NCBI RefSeq assembly: GCF_014695775.1
Contig: NZ_JACJOX010000049.1
Span: forward strand, 62,001-126,000
Length of the DNA: 64,000 nt
Direction of reading: 5' to 3'
DNA from: Leptolyngbya sp. FACHB-60
Lineage (GTDB): Bacteria > Cyanobacteriota > Cyanobacteriia > Phormidesmidales > Phormidesmidaceae
The position numbers and the translations under genes were made by a program. Positions 54,323-61,831 of the stretch are shown piece by piece (position 1 is the first letter of the stretch; every line of letters begins with the position of its first letter). The notes under the pieces are model-generated. The model made no database searches. It saw nothing but the letters and a program-made list of their open reading frames with translations, and was not told where the DNA came from.

Positions 54323-55330
54323 ATGACTCATCAACTGCTGAGTTCGACGCAATCGCGCCCCAGCATTGGCCACGCCGATTTACCTGCGATCGCCGCCTTT
54401 TATGAGATCTGCGAGCAAGTTGACCAGCTCAACAACACCCCTACCCTCGCCGATCTCCAGCGCCACCTCGACCACCCGCCCCCCGGCGGCACCCACCACC
54501 GCCAGCTGTGGGAAACCCCCGAGGGTGCCTTGGTGGGCCTGGTTGCCCTGTGGATCGACGACCCTACCGATGTGCCCACCGATGCGTTAGAGGGCTGGGT
54601 GGGCGTCTTTGTGCATCCTGACTGGCGCGGTGCTTACCTAGAAACCGAACTGCTGAGCTGGGCCGAGCAGCAGGTGCGGGAGCAGGCCACCGTCGCCCAG
54701 CGTCCCGCTCAGCTCTATGCCGGAGCCAGAGCCGATGCCACCTACTACCGAGCCATCTACGAGACTGCGAACTACGAGATGATTCGCCGGTTTCACACCA
54801 TGGCGCGATCGCTGGCTGAACCCATCCCCCAACCGCAACTCCCGTCGGGTTTTACCAACCGTCCCACGCATGCCGATGAGGCCGCTGCCTGGGTAGAGCT
54901 GTTCAACGAAAGCTTTGTCGACCACTGGCACTTTACGCCGATGACCCTGGAGGACCGCCAGTTTCGCCTCACCTATCCCACCTACCGACCCGAATTGGAC
55001 TGGGTCGCCGCGACCACTGACGGCACGCTAACCGGATTTTGCCGTGGCGACATTAACCACGAGGAGAATGTCCTAAAAAACCGCCAAGAAGGGTGGATCT
55101 CGCTATTAGGCACGCGGCGGGGCTATCGCCGTCAGGGATTGGCGCGGGCGATGCTGCTGCAAGGGCTGCATCAGCTCCGGGCAGCGGGTATAGAAACGGC
55201 TCTGCTAGGAGTAGATATCCAAAACCCTAACCAGGCCATGGGGCTATACGAATCTGTGGGATTCGCTATCAAAGAAACTCATCTAACTTACCAAAAGTCC
55301 CTCGCCGAAACCCCCGATTCCCGCCCTTAA
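54323..55330 (+). CDS. Tandem GNAT-domain N-acetyltransferase
   Basis: 335 residues. Two GNAT folds: the N-terminal one (~20-150) with GWVGVFVHPDWRGAYLETEL, and the C-terminal one (~180-325) with the acetyl-CoA loop TRRGYRRQGLARAMLLQGLH and the QNPNQAMGLYESVGFAIKE ending. This two-domain arrangement resembles mycothiol-synthase-like and other tandem GNATs; substrate unknown. Divergent from pgm. Confidence 0.83.
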   Translation: MTHQLLSSTQSRPSIGHADLPAIAAFYEICEQVDQLNNTPTLADLQRHLDHPPPGGTHHRQLWETPEGALVGLVALWIDDPTDVPTDALEGWVGVFVHPDWRGAYLETELLSWAEQQVREQATVAQRPAQLYAGARADATYYRAIYETANYEMIRRFHTMARSLAEPIPQPQLPSGFTNRPTHADEAAAWVELFNESFVDHWHFTPMTLEDRQFRLTYPTYRPELDWVAATTDGTLTGFCRGDINHEENVLKNRQEGWISLLGTRRGYRRQGLARAMLLQGLHQLRAAGIETALLGVDIQNPNQAMGLYESVGFAIKETHLTYQKSLAETPDSRP

Positions 55331-55547
55331 CCCCCACGGCTCAGGCTGTCCCTAAGCTCGGCCCTAGGCCAGGACTAACCCCAGGATAGATTTCAGTTGG
55401 CTTTGGCAGCCTCAACCTAAGGGTGGTACTGAACCCATTGACCTAGAGCCTCTAGCGCACTTGCTACAGCTTCAGACTCAGCGACTTACGGCCCTCCCAT
55501 GGGCTGGTTAGGTGCTCTAGCCGGGTGATTTAGGGGGATTTAAACCG

Positions 55548-55796
55548 ATGCGTATTTTCTTGATTTTGGCGTTGCTGTGCAGCCTGCTGCTGTCAAGCTG
55601 CGAGTTTTTTACCCCCGATACCAGTAGAGCCCTGTCTCAAACCCGGCAAATAGAAGAGATGCAAAAGCAAACCCAGCAATTAGAGCGCCAAGCTGACGCT
55701 CTAGAGCACCTAGTCGATCGATCGAGTGGAGCGGGTGGAGCAAGTGGAGCGGGTAGAGCGAGTGGAGCGGGGATAACAATTCCGATATCGCCCTAG
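55548..55796 (+). CDS. Small lipoprotein with coiled coil and repeat-encoded Gly-Ala-Ser tail
   Basis: 82 residues. Type II signal peptide FLILALLCSLLLSSC with the lipobox cysteine at about residue 19. A Gln/Glu-rich coiled coil (TRQIEEMQKQTQQLERQADA) follows. The last third SGAGGASGAGRASGAG is encoded by a 10-base-like GTGGAGCGG tandem repeat at 55727-55770. Membrane-anchored; function unknown. No family recognised. Confidence 0.6.
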   Translation: MRIFLILALLCSLLLSSCEFFTPDTSRALSQTRQIEEMQKQTQQLERQADALEHLVDRSSGAGGASGAGRASGAGITIPISP

Positions 55797-55891
55797 CCCG
55801 AGGGCGTGCCCTAGGCGATCGCTACCGCTTCGACTAGGTGATCCGGACAGTGATGCACCGTAAATTTTGCCGTCAAATATGGCGAAACTTT

Positions 55892-57232
55892 TCAGGCCGG
55901 AAAACACTTGCCAAACGCTTGAAGAAGCTTGAGAGAGCCCTTAACACGAATCTTGCGGCGCAGCAGTGCCCAAATTATGTTTTGTTCCTTACTCAGAAAA
56001 CCTAACCAGGTTTTGCTATCGGCTATGACAATAAGATCGGCCTTTCCAAGGTGCCCCTCTTGAATTTGTACAGCTTTATTTTGAATCGTTACGGTCGCTC
56101 GACGAGACTCAGAGCCGGTGAAGGTGAAGTGGTAAATCGCACTCAACCCCTCTGACTGATTCCGCTGAAATAGTATTGGCAATCCAAAGAGAAACCCTTG
56201 AATTGATTTGGGACGAATGCCGCTGCTCACTCGCTTAATAGTTTTACGGGGAAATCGCCGTTCGCCATAGGTTTCAGCATCTGAACCGGGCACCACATAG
56301 ATCGTTTCAGCCTTGTCCTGTAAGGGCTTAACTACCTCGCTGACAAACGCTTTGCGATCGCTCAAAAAGGGTGCGATTACATCCTCACCGGCAGGGCAAA
56401 CCGCCATACAGTAGGCCGCTTTATAGTTTGATTTAAACGCCAAACTTTGCCACATTGAGGCAGATTCAGAATCGCTGACTTTTTTGCGATAATCATGAGC
56501 ATTTTTACTGTCTGCAATTGTTCCCGCCCAATCGGTAAATCCGCTCATGAATTCCCGGTAATTGTGGGTGTAGCAGGCTGAGAAACTAAAGTGTCCATCG
56601 GCCGCGATCGCCCCCACTGGGCAGGCCGCGACACATAATTTGCACTCCAAGCAGGGATTGTAGTCGATGGGATGGGTATAGTCGGTGACCGCTGAATCGA
56701 TCAAAATCGTGCCTAACGAAATGAAATTGCCAAACTTTGGATGAATCACCAGTCGATGAATGCCCATGTGGCCTAGCCCAGCGGCAACCGCAACGGGCTT
56801 ATGGGACACCACCCACACCTTGCCCGGAAACTGATCCATTTCCATTGGGAAACTTGCCCCTGGCATCATTGCGCGTACACCGCTTTGATCCAACGTTCTA
56901 ACGATACTGCGTGCTACTTCATTGGCATGGTCATAGTTAGCGTGAAATTCAACATTTGCAGCAGAACGAACGGGGGTGCGAATATTCTCCCGATTCATGC
57001 GGCAGACAAAGCTTATGAGTGTTTGAGTAGGCGGAAATGCTCTAAGGATATCTGACCGCTGATCGGCGATCGCTGGCCGGCCAATTTCTACAAACCCCAC
57101 ATCATCTGCACCTGCCTCAATGCAAAGCGATCGCAGCGCCTCTGAGCTTAACAGAACAGAACTTGTTGGTGGGTTACTTGTAGCCTGCTCACGCCACCAC
57201 TTAACAGTTGGATGACGATCAAATTTAGCCAT
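55892..57232 (-). CDS. QueG-like 4Fe-4S protein fused to an SCP2-type domain
   Basis: 446 residues from ATG 57232 with GGAGG six bases before. N-terminal ~190 residues resemble the cobalamin-type region of epoxyqueuosine reductase/reductive dehalogenase relatives (EALRSLCIEAGADDVGFVEI, GLGHMGIHRLVIHPKFGNFI). Ferredoxin cysteines: C194, C197, C200, C204 (CLECKLCVAACPVG), then C275 and C279 (CMAVCPAGED). Residues ~345-446 look like a sterol-carrier-protein-2 lipid-binding domain (AIYHFTFTGSESRRATVTIQ, ADLIVIADSKTWLGFL). A redox enzyme acting on a hydrophobic substrate is inferred. Controlled by the upstream marR gene. Confidence 0.75.
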   Translation of the reverse strand: MAKFDRHPTVKWWREQATSNPPTSSVLLSSEALRSLCIEAGADDVGFVEIGRPAIADQRSDILRAFPPTQTLISFVCRMNRENIRTPVRSAANVEFHANYDHANEVARSIVRTLDQSGVRAMMPGASFPMEMDQFPGKVWVVSHKPVAVAAGLGHMGIHRLVIHPKFGNFISLGTILIDSAVTDYTHPIDYNPCLECKLCVAACPVGAIAADGHFSFSACYTHNYREFMSGFTDWAGTIADSKNAHDYRKKVSDSESASMWQSLAFKSNYKAAYCMAVCPAGEDVIAPFLSDRKAFVSEVVKPLQDKAETIYVVPGSDAETYGERRFPRKTIKRVSSGIRPKSIQGFLFGLPILFQRNQSEGLSAIYHFTFTGSESRRATVTIQNKAVQIQEGHLGKADLIVIADSKTWLGFLSKEQNIIWALLRRKIRVKGSLKLLQAFGKCFPA

Positions 57233-57256
57233 AGAAGCCTCCAATGCTGCGCATTG

Positions 57257-57270
57257 CATGTATATACATG
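57257..57270. promoter_or_regulatory. Probable MarR operator upstream of the Fe-S/SCP2 gene
   Basis: Perfect 14-bp palindrome CATGTATATACATG, 25 bases before ATG 57232 and inside the 58-base gap after marR. It shares the 12-base core ATGTATATACAT with the site at 57750-57765. Confidence 0.6.
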
Positions 57271-57290
57271 TTTTTGTGAAATTTTTTAGC

Positions 57291-57746
57291 TTAACTTAGC
57301 GTTTTCATCTCCGATAGCAGCGATAGCAGGGTTTGCCAGTTCTGTTGCCCTAGGTGCTCCTTCACGGTAGCTTGAGCTTGCTCCCACAGCGGGATTGCCT
57401 GGGTCAAGATAAGCTGGCCTTCAGCGGTTAGGGACACCAACTTAACCCGTCTATCTTCCCCAGAATTGATCGCGACCAATCCCCGTTTCTCTAGCAGCTT
57501 GAGATTTCGCGTTAAGGTCGTTTGGTCAGTAAACAGCTCCTGGGCCAAATGCGTTATTGCGACAGACTCCATCAGGTGAACTGCTGCTAATAGCATGAAC
57601 TGATTCACCCCTAAACCCACAGGGCGCAGGGCCGAATCATATACCTGGGTCACAATTCGAGACGCTCGACGAACGTGCATGCCCATGCAGGTTGCAGGGA
57701 CTTGACTCACCTCCGCGAGATTAGCTTTAGAAACGCGATCGCTCAT
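57291..57746 (-). CDS. MarR-family transcriptional regulator
   Basis: 151 residues from ATG 57746. Winged helix-turn-helix: VNQFMLLAAVHLMESVAITH, AQELFTDQTTLTRNLKLLEK and the wing RGLVAINSGEDRRVKLVSLT (DRR motif). Usually a phenolic- or oxidant-responsive repressor. The N-terminal cysteine in PATCMGMH might sense redox state. The palindrome 57750-57765 abuts the start codon, leaving no room for a Shine-Dalgarno site; the mRNA may be leaderless, or the start may be upstream (TTG 57800). Confidence 0.88.
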   Translation of the reverse strand: MSDRVSKANLAEVSQVPATCMGMHVRRASRIVTQVYDSALRPVGLGVNQFMLLAAVHLMESVAITHLAQELFTDQTTLTRNLKLLEKRGLVAINSGEDRRVKLVSLTAEGQLILTQAIPLWEQAQATVKEHLGQQNWQTLLSLLSEMKTLS

Positions 57747-57749
57747 ACA

Positions 57750-57765
57750 ATATGTATATACATAT
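57750..57765. promoter_or_regulatory. Probable MarR autoregulatory operator
   Basis: Perfect 16-bp palindrome ATATGTATATACATAT, three bases upstream of the marR ATG. Same 12-base core as at 57257-57270. Confidence 0.6.
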
Positions 57766-57823
57766 ATTCTGAAGCTGTCAAGGATGCAGGGGCATGGCAA
57801 TAGTCTTTGGACCTAGGTTTCTC

Positions 57824-58477
57824 CTACCGCTTTGACACGGCCTTGGACTCTGTAACGTACCAGCGCCAGGGCAGATCGGCTCCTTGAGTGAGGCCGATGC
57901 GGGTGGTTTGGGTAAATGCGACTTCCCCCGCTGCCACCCGCTGCTGCCAGTCAGCATCCCGATGCTCTAACCAGAGACCAGTGGCCGGAGTTAGGGGTAG
58001 GTCGGTGAGGGTGCGATTGATATCCACCAAGAGGCAGAGCTTGCCGGGGCCAGCCCCCCAGCGAGCGGGTTTCTCTGCCCGATACCCCGCCAACCAGGGA
58101 GGAATGGTGTCGAGTTCGACGGCGCGAATTAGGACAGCGCTGGGGATGCGATCGCGATCGGTCACCACGTTAAAACAGTGGTAAATGCCGTAGATCAGAT
58201 ACACGTAGCTGAACCCTGGCGGGCCAAACATTACCCGATTGCGAACCGTTTCGCGGCGGTAGGCATGGCAGGCCGGGTCGCCCTCGGTATAGGCCTCAGT
58301 TTCGACAATGGTGGCGCTGAGCTGGCGACCATCGGCCCAGCGGCGCACCAAGCGACAGCCCAGCAGATCTGGTGCTACTTCTAGAGACGAGCGCCCTAGC
58401 CAGACTGGGTCAATGGGCGCGGGCTGATTACAAAGCTTTATATTGTCCTCTGAGGCAGGCTTGTTAAGATGACTCAA
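57824..58477 (-). CDS. 3-methyladenine DNA glycosylase (AAG/MPG family)
   Basis: About 217 residues. Repairs alkylated purines by base excision. Family motifs: LEVAPDLLGCRLVRRWADGR, IVETEAYTEGDPACHAYRRE (catalytic Glu), RNRVMFGPPGFSYVYLIYGI and GPGKLCLLVDI. No ATG fits the N terminus: the long frame to 58645 reads antisense through a better small gene. TTG 58477 (or 58483) is my best start, with low certainty about its position. Confidence 0.82.
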   Translation of the reverse strand: MSHLNKPASEDNIKLCNQPAPIDPVWLGRSSLEVAPDLLGCRLVRRWADGRQLSATIVETEAYTEGDPACHAYRRETVRNRVMFGPPGFSYVYLIYGIYHCFNVVTDRDRIPSAVLIRAVELDTIPPWLAGYRAEKPARWGAGPGKLCLLVDINRTLTDLPLTPATGLWLEHRDADWQQRVAAGEVAFTQTTRIGLTQGADLPWRWYVTESKAVSKR

Positions 58478-58648
58478 AACCAAGGCTCCGATAACACCGA
58501 CCTTTTTATCATCGCTACTGCTCCTATGGATATCAAACTTGTACTGGCTGTGCTCACCGGATTGTTTGTGGTGGCCACCCTCTTCTTTGGCACTAAAAAC
58601 GGCTTTTACGATACCGACGACTACCACGGCAACGGTTCGGCCCACTAG
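58469..58648 (+). CDS. Small single-membrane-span protein (photosynthetic-membrane type?)
   Basis: 59 residues (or 40 from an internal ATG at 58526). One hydrophobic helix (IKLVLAVLTGLFVVATLFFG) followed by a polar, acidic end NGFYDTDDYHGNGSAH. This looks like small conserved thylakoid-type proteins of cyanobacteria, but I cannot name it. Its start overlaps the likely 5' end of the divergent glycosylase gene by a few bases. Confidence 0.6.
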   Translation: MTQNQGSDNTDLFIIATAPMDIKLVLAVLTGLFVVATLFFGTKNGFYDTDDYHGNGSAH

Positions 58649-58706
58649 GAGTACACCCTGTTCATCGGCTTTGCTGTACTGCTGCCGCTAGGGTGTTCGC
58701 CATTCC

Positions 58707-60443
58707 GTGAGTAATCTGGTCTGCTTTCCGTTCGGTGCGGGTCACGGCCAAGAAGGGCTGTGCCTAGAGCTGCGCATGGGGCCACGGCGCATTGTGCTTG
58801 ACTGTGGCCTGCGCGATCTGACGTCACTAGAGGTGGCGCGCGATCACGGAACGGATACTCGTTCTGAGTCGGATCCTGAACGCTCTGCGAATCGCATCGC
58901 TACCGCTGACCTACTCTTTTGTAGCCACGCCCACAGCGACCACGCTCGCGGGGTGTGGGAGTTTAGTCAGCAATTTCCCCAGGTGCCCATCTACGGTAGT
59001 GAGGTCACGGCCCAACTGTTGCCGCTGAACTGGCTTGGGGAAGACGTGCCACCTCACCTGTGCCAGGCATTGCCCTGGCAAACCCCCATTAGCCTGGCCG
59101 ACGATCTCACCGTGCAAATTTGGCCCGCCGGGCACTTGCCGGGAGCCGCCTGCGCTCTGTTTACCTACCACGCGCCCCAGCGCCCCTACACCGTGTTTTT
59201 CACGGGCGATTTTTTCATGTCCAATTCGCGGCTGGTGGATGGGTTGCCCCTAGAGGCGCTGCGGGGGCTCAAGCCAGACGTACTGATCATCGAAGGTAGC
59301 TCTGGGTCTGCCCGCCATCCCCACCGTCGCCAGCAGGAGAATCTGCTGGCCAGCACGCTCCATGGTCTAGTGCAGCAGGGGCGCTCGGTGCTGCTGCCCA
59401 CGCCAACCCTGGGCATTGGTCAGGAGCTGGTGATGCTGTTGCGCAGCCATTACCAATTCACCGGCCAAGATATCACCGTCTGGGTCGATGAAACCGTGGC
59501 GGCAGGCTGCGACTTGTATCTGGAGCTGATGTCTGCATTTCCCAGTAGCGTGCAGAATTTTGCCCGTCACCAGCCGCTGTTTTGGGACGAGCGCATTTTG
59601 CCTCGCGTGCGCCGCTTAGGCATAGACGGGCATCCCCAGGGCGATTCTTCTTGTGCCCCCTGCATTGTGATTGCCCATCGTGAAGCCGATCTCAGCGACT
59701 ACTGCCTCGCCTCGGCCCAGCCCTGGACTGTGCTGCTGCCCGATTCGTTTGCCACCGCCGTTGCCGATACAGTGCTGGGTACGCCCAGTACCGCTGGAGC
59801 CACTCTGGGCTGGCTGCAAACCCTGGCTGCCGAGCTAGAGTCGGAGCGGGTGCAGCTCGACACCTATCAGCTCACCACCCACAGCGATCGCGTCGGCACC
59901 ACCCAGCTGATCCACAACCTCAGGCCCCAGCACGTTGCCTTTGTGCATGGCAACCCCACCCATCTAGCCGATCTGGCTGGGCTAGAAGAACTGCAAACCC
60001 GCTATCAGCTCCACCTGCCCTCCGCCGGTAAGGAAGTGGAGTTTCCCATTGGCGATCGCTTCATTCAGCCCGCCGCCCCCGATCCGGTCTTTGAGGGCGA
60101 AATTACCCAGGTCGACGACAGCGTACTGCTGCTGCTGCCGGAAGACCTCACCACCGACCCTCGCTGGACGGCCTTGGCTGATACCGGCCTAGTGCAGGCC
60201 CGCTGGCAGGGCAACGATTTGGTGATCAAAGGGCTAACCCAGCGTGACCTGCTGCGCACCGTAACGAGTGGAGATGCCCCCTGGCAACCGCCCAGCTGCC
60301 AAACCTGTCGCCACCAGCGAGAGGGGCGCTGCCTCGGTGGCGATTCTCCCCTGTACGGGCTGCAGGTCAGTCCTGATGGGGTGTGTCCTGCCTTTGAGGC
60401 CCGTCCAACTCGACCAGAGCGGGATGATGAGGCGACGGCTTAG
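58707..60443 (+). CDS. Metallo-beta-lactamase-fold hydrolase (beta-CASP-like) with an in-frame repeat-element insertion
   Basis: 578 residues from GTG 58707. HxHxDH zinc motif HAHSDH at 74-79 after ADLLFCS, a later GHLPGAA, and FTGDFFMSNSRLVDGLPLEA; the C-terminal beta-CASP-like region includes LTTHSDRVGTTQLIHNLRPQ and FVHGNPTHL. RNA-processing exonucleases have this plan, but the substrate is unknown. A short C-terminal Cys cluster (CQTCRHQREGRCLGG ... CPAF) may bind zinc. Residues ~48-63 (GTDTRSESDPERSANR) come from a repeat element and interrupt the fold just before the metal motif. Confidence 0.85.
   Translation: MSNLVCFPFGAGHGQEGLCLELRMGPRRIVLDCGLRDLTSLEVARDHGTDTRSESDPERSANRIATADLLFCSHAHSDHARGVWEFSQQFPQVPIYGSEVTAQLLPLNWLGEDVPPHLCQALPWQTPISLADDLTVQIWPAGHLPGAACALFTYHAPQRPYTVFFTGDFFMSNSRLVDGLPLEALRGLKPDVLIIEGSSGSARHPHRRQQENLLASTLHGLVQQGRSVLLPTPTLGIGQELVMLLRSHYQFTGQDITVWVDETVAAGCDLYLELMSAFPSSVQNFARHQPLFWDERILPRVRRLGIDGHPQGDSSCAPCIVIAHREADLSDYCLASAQPWTVLLPDSFATAVADTVLGTPSTAGATLGWLQTLAAELESERVQLDTYQLTTHSDRVGTTQLIHNLRPQHVAFVHGNPTHLADLAGLEELQTRYQLHLPSAGKEVEFPIGDRFIQPAAPDPVFEGEITQVDDSVLLLLPEDLTTDPRWTALADTGLVQARWQGNDLVIKGLTQRDLLRTVTSGDAPWQPPSCQTCRHQREGRCLGGDSPLYGLQVSPDGVCPAFEARPTRPERDDEATA
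58840..58895 (+). repeat. In-frame palindromic repeat element, copy B
   Basis: 56 bases, gap-free alignment with 22774-22829 (48/56 identical; 22-base identical core at 58851-58872). The left end is GCGATCA, the right end GAATCGC. Same reading phase as copy A, so both hosts carry the peptide GTDTRSES-x-PER-x-x-NR. The 18-bp hairpin found left of copy A is absent. Confidence 0.85.
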
Positions 60444-60550
60444 AGTTGGAAAGGTGGGGAGGATAAAGGGATGAGGAGGATGGGGAAGAAGCGTACTAAA
60501 TCCTCTTCCTTATCTCCTCACCCTCCTTATCCCCTCATCGTTATCGGCTT
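60444..60550. repeat. Purine-run / pyrimidine-run imperfect hairpin
   Basis: Purine-rich from 60447 to 60492 (GGAAAGGTGGGGAGGATAAAGGGATGAGG-like composition), then pyrimidine-rich from 60500 to 60540. The halves pair imperfectly around GCGTACT. Same architecture as 19561-19683, here between two genes on the same strand. Confidence 0.6.
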
Positions 60551-60949
60551 ATGGAAACCTACTGCCTGCGCCTTACTCCAGGCCAAGATCTCAAGCAAGA
60601 ACTGCAAACCTTTGCCCATAACCAAGGGCTGGAAGCTGGCATCATTCTGACAGCGTTGGGCAGCTTGACCCAGGCCTCTCTGCGGTTTGCGGCCGCCCCA
60701 GAGGCTACGGTAATCGACGGCCCGCTGGAGCTGCTTTCCCTCAGCGGGACGCTGTCGCGGCATGGAATGCATCTGCATGGGGCGATCGCCGATGCCCAGG
60801 GCCAAGCCTACGGCGGTCATATCATGCCGGGCTGCTTGATTCGTACGACGGCAGAAATTGCGATCGCCAACCTGCCTCACCTGCGCCTGCACCGCCAGCC
60901 CGACTCAGTTACGGGTTACTTAGAACTAGCTATTGATGTTCTCTCTTAG
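60551..60949 (+). CDS. PPC/DUF296-domain protein
   Basis: 132 residues, single PPC (plants and prokaryotes conserved) domain: YCLRLTPGQDLKQELQTFAH, IILTALGSLTQASLRFA, LLSLSGTLSRHGMHLHGAIA with the metal-associated histidines, and YGGHIMPGCLIRTTAEIAI. In plants the domain is joined to AT-hook DNA-binding motifs; here there is none. Bacterial function is unknown, possibly DNA-associated or metal-binding. Confidence 0.85.
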   Translation: METYCLRLTPGQDLKQELQTFAHNQGLEAGIILTALGSLTQASLRFAAAPEATVIDGPLELLSLSGTLSRHGMHLHGAIADAQGQAYGGHIMPGCLIRTTAEIAIANLPHLRLHRQPDSVTGYLELAIDVLS

Positions 60950-61098
60950 TTCTTTTCAAGACAGATCGCGATTATTGGCACTGCAATGTCCCTAGGACTA
61001 GAAAATCGTCGATAGAATGACAGCATTTCCTCTGTAAAGCGCTAACTCAGCATCTAAATTCCAAAGTAGCTGAAATCTTCACCAGCAACGGTAACCCC

Positions 61099-61353
61099 AT
61101 GCAAAGTATCGAAATCCAGCTGCCGGATACAGTTTTCTCCGCGCTTCGCAAAGCGCCAAAGGAATTTGTCCAGGAAATGCGAGTGGCCGCAGCGGTCAAA
61201 TGGTACGAACTCGGGGAGGTCTCCCAGGGCAAAGCGGCTGAAATTGCTGGGTTGTCTCGGGCGGGCTTCATTGATGCCCTAGCTCGTTACAAGGTATCAG
61301 TGTTTCAGTACACCGCTGAGGAACTAGCGCAGGAGCTAGGGGATGCTGATTGA
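61099..61353 (+). CDS. UPF0175 family antitoxin-like protein
   Basis: 84 residues. IEIQLPDTVFSALRKAPKEF, MRVAAAVKWYELGEVSQGKA then AAEIAGLSRAGFIDALARY is the UPF0175 pattern with a helix-turn-helix-like segment. These are typical small partners of DUF3368 PIN-like toxins. It overlaps the next gene by 11 bases, as expected for a toxin-antitoxin pair. Confidence 0.85.
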   Translation: MQSIEIQLPDTVFSALRKAPKEFVQEMRVAAAVKWYELGEVSQGKAAEIAGLSRAGFIDALARYKVSVFQYTAEELAQELGDAD

Positions 61354-61825
61354 CAGAGTTGTGGTGAATGCTTCGCCCCTGATTGTGCTTTTTAAGAGCG
61401 GGCAAGCCGACCTGCTGCCGAACCTTTTTCGTAAAGTCTTAGTCCCCCAGGCTGTTTGGCAAGAAGTGACTATCCCGCAGGATGATGTAGCCAGCCGTCA
61501 ACTGCCCGGTTCTGCTTGGGCTTTGCCAACCGAAGTTTTAATTAGCCCCGAAATCGCTGCTTGGGATTTGGGTGCAGGAGAATCTGCTGTACTTAGCTAT
61601 GGATTTCAAAACCCTAGCTATCGAGCCATTGTTGACGATGCTGCCGCCCGACGCTGTGCTCGTTCGTTGGGAATTGCCGTTTTGGGAACTGGAGGCATAA
61701 TCGTTTTGGCAAAACGACGTGGGCTGATCGACTCCGTAGACAATCGCCTAAAGCGCTTGCAAGATGCTGGACTTTGGCTGTCTGAGAGTGTTGTTGCCAT
61801 GCTCAAACAGCAAGCTGGGGAGTAG
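61343..61825 (+). CDS. DUF3368 PIN-like toxin
   Basis: 160 residues. DUF3368 family: VVVNASPLIVLFKSGQADLL (the Asn replaces the usual first PIN aspartate), a central acidic LGAGESAVLSYGF and IVDDAAARRCARSLGIAVLG, then LGTGGIIVLAKRRGLI. PIN-like nuclease fold; with UPF0175 it forms a probable type II toxin-antitoxin module. Confidence 0.82.
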   Translation: MLIDRVVVNASPLIVLFKSGQADLLPNLFRKVLVPQAVWQEVTIPQDDVASRQLPGSAWALPTEVLISPEIAAWDLGAGESAVLSYGFQNPSYRAIVDDAAARRCARSLGIAVLGTGGIIVLAKRRGLIDSVDNRLKRLQDAGLWLSESVVAMLKQQAGE

Positions 61826-61831
61826 CCTTAA

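Noticed and set aside
58478-58645. N-terminal extension of the DNA glycosylase to ATG 58645
   Set aside because: The added 56 residues are antisense to a plausible small membrane protein and do not look like the glycosylase family.
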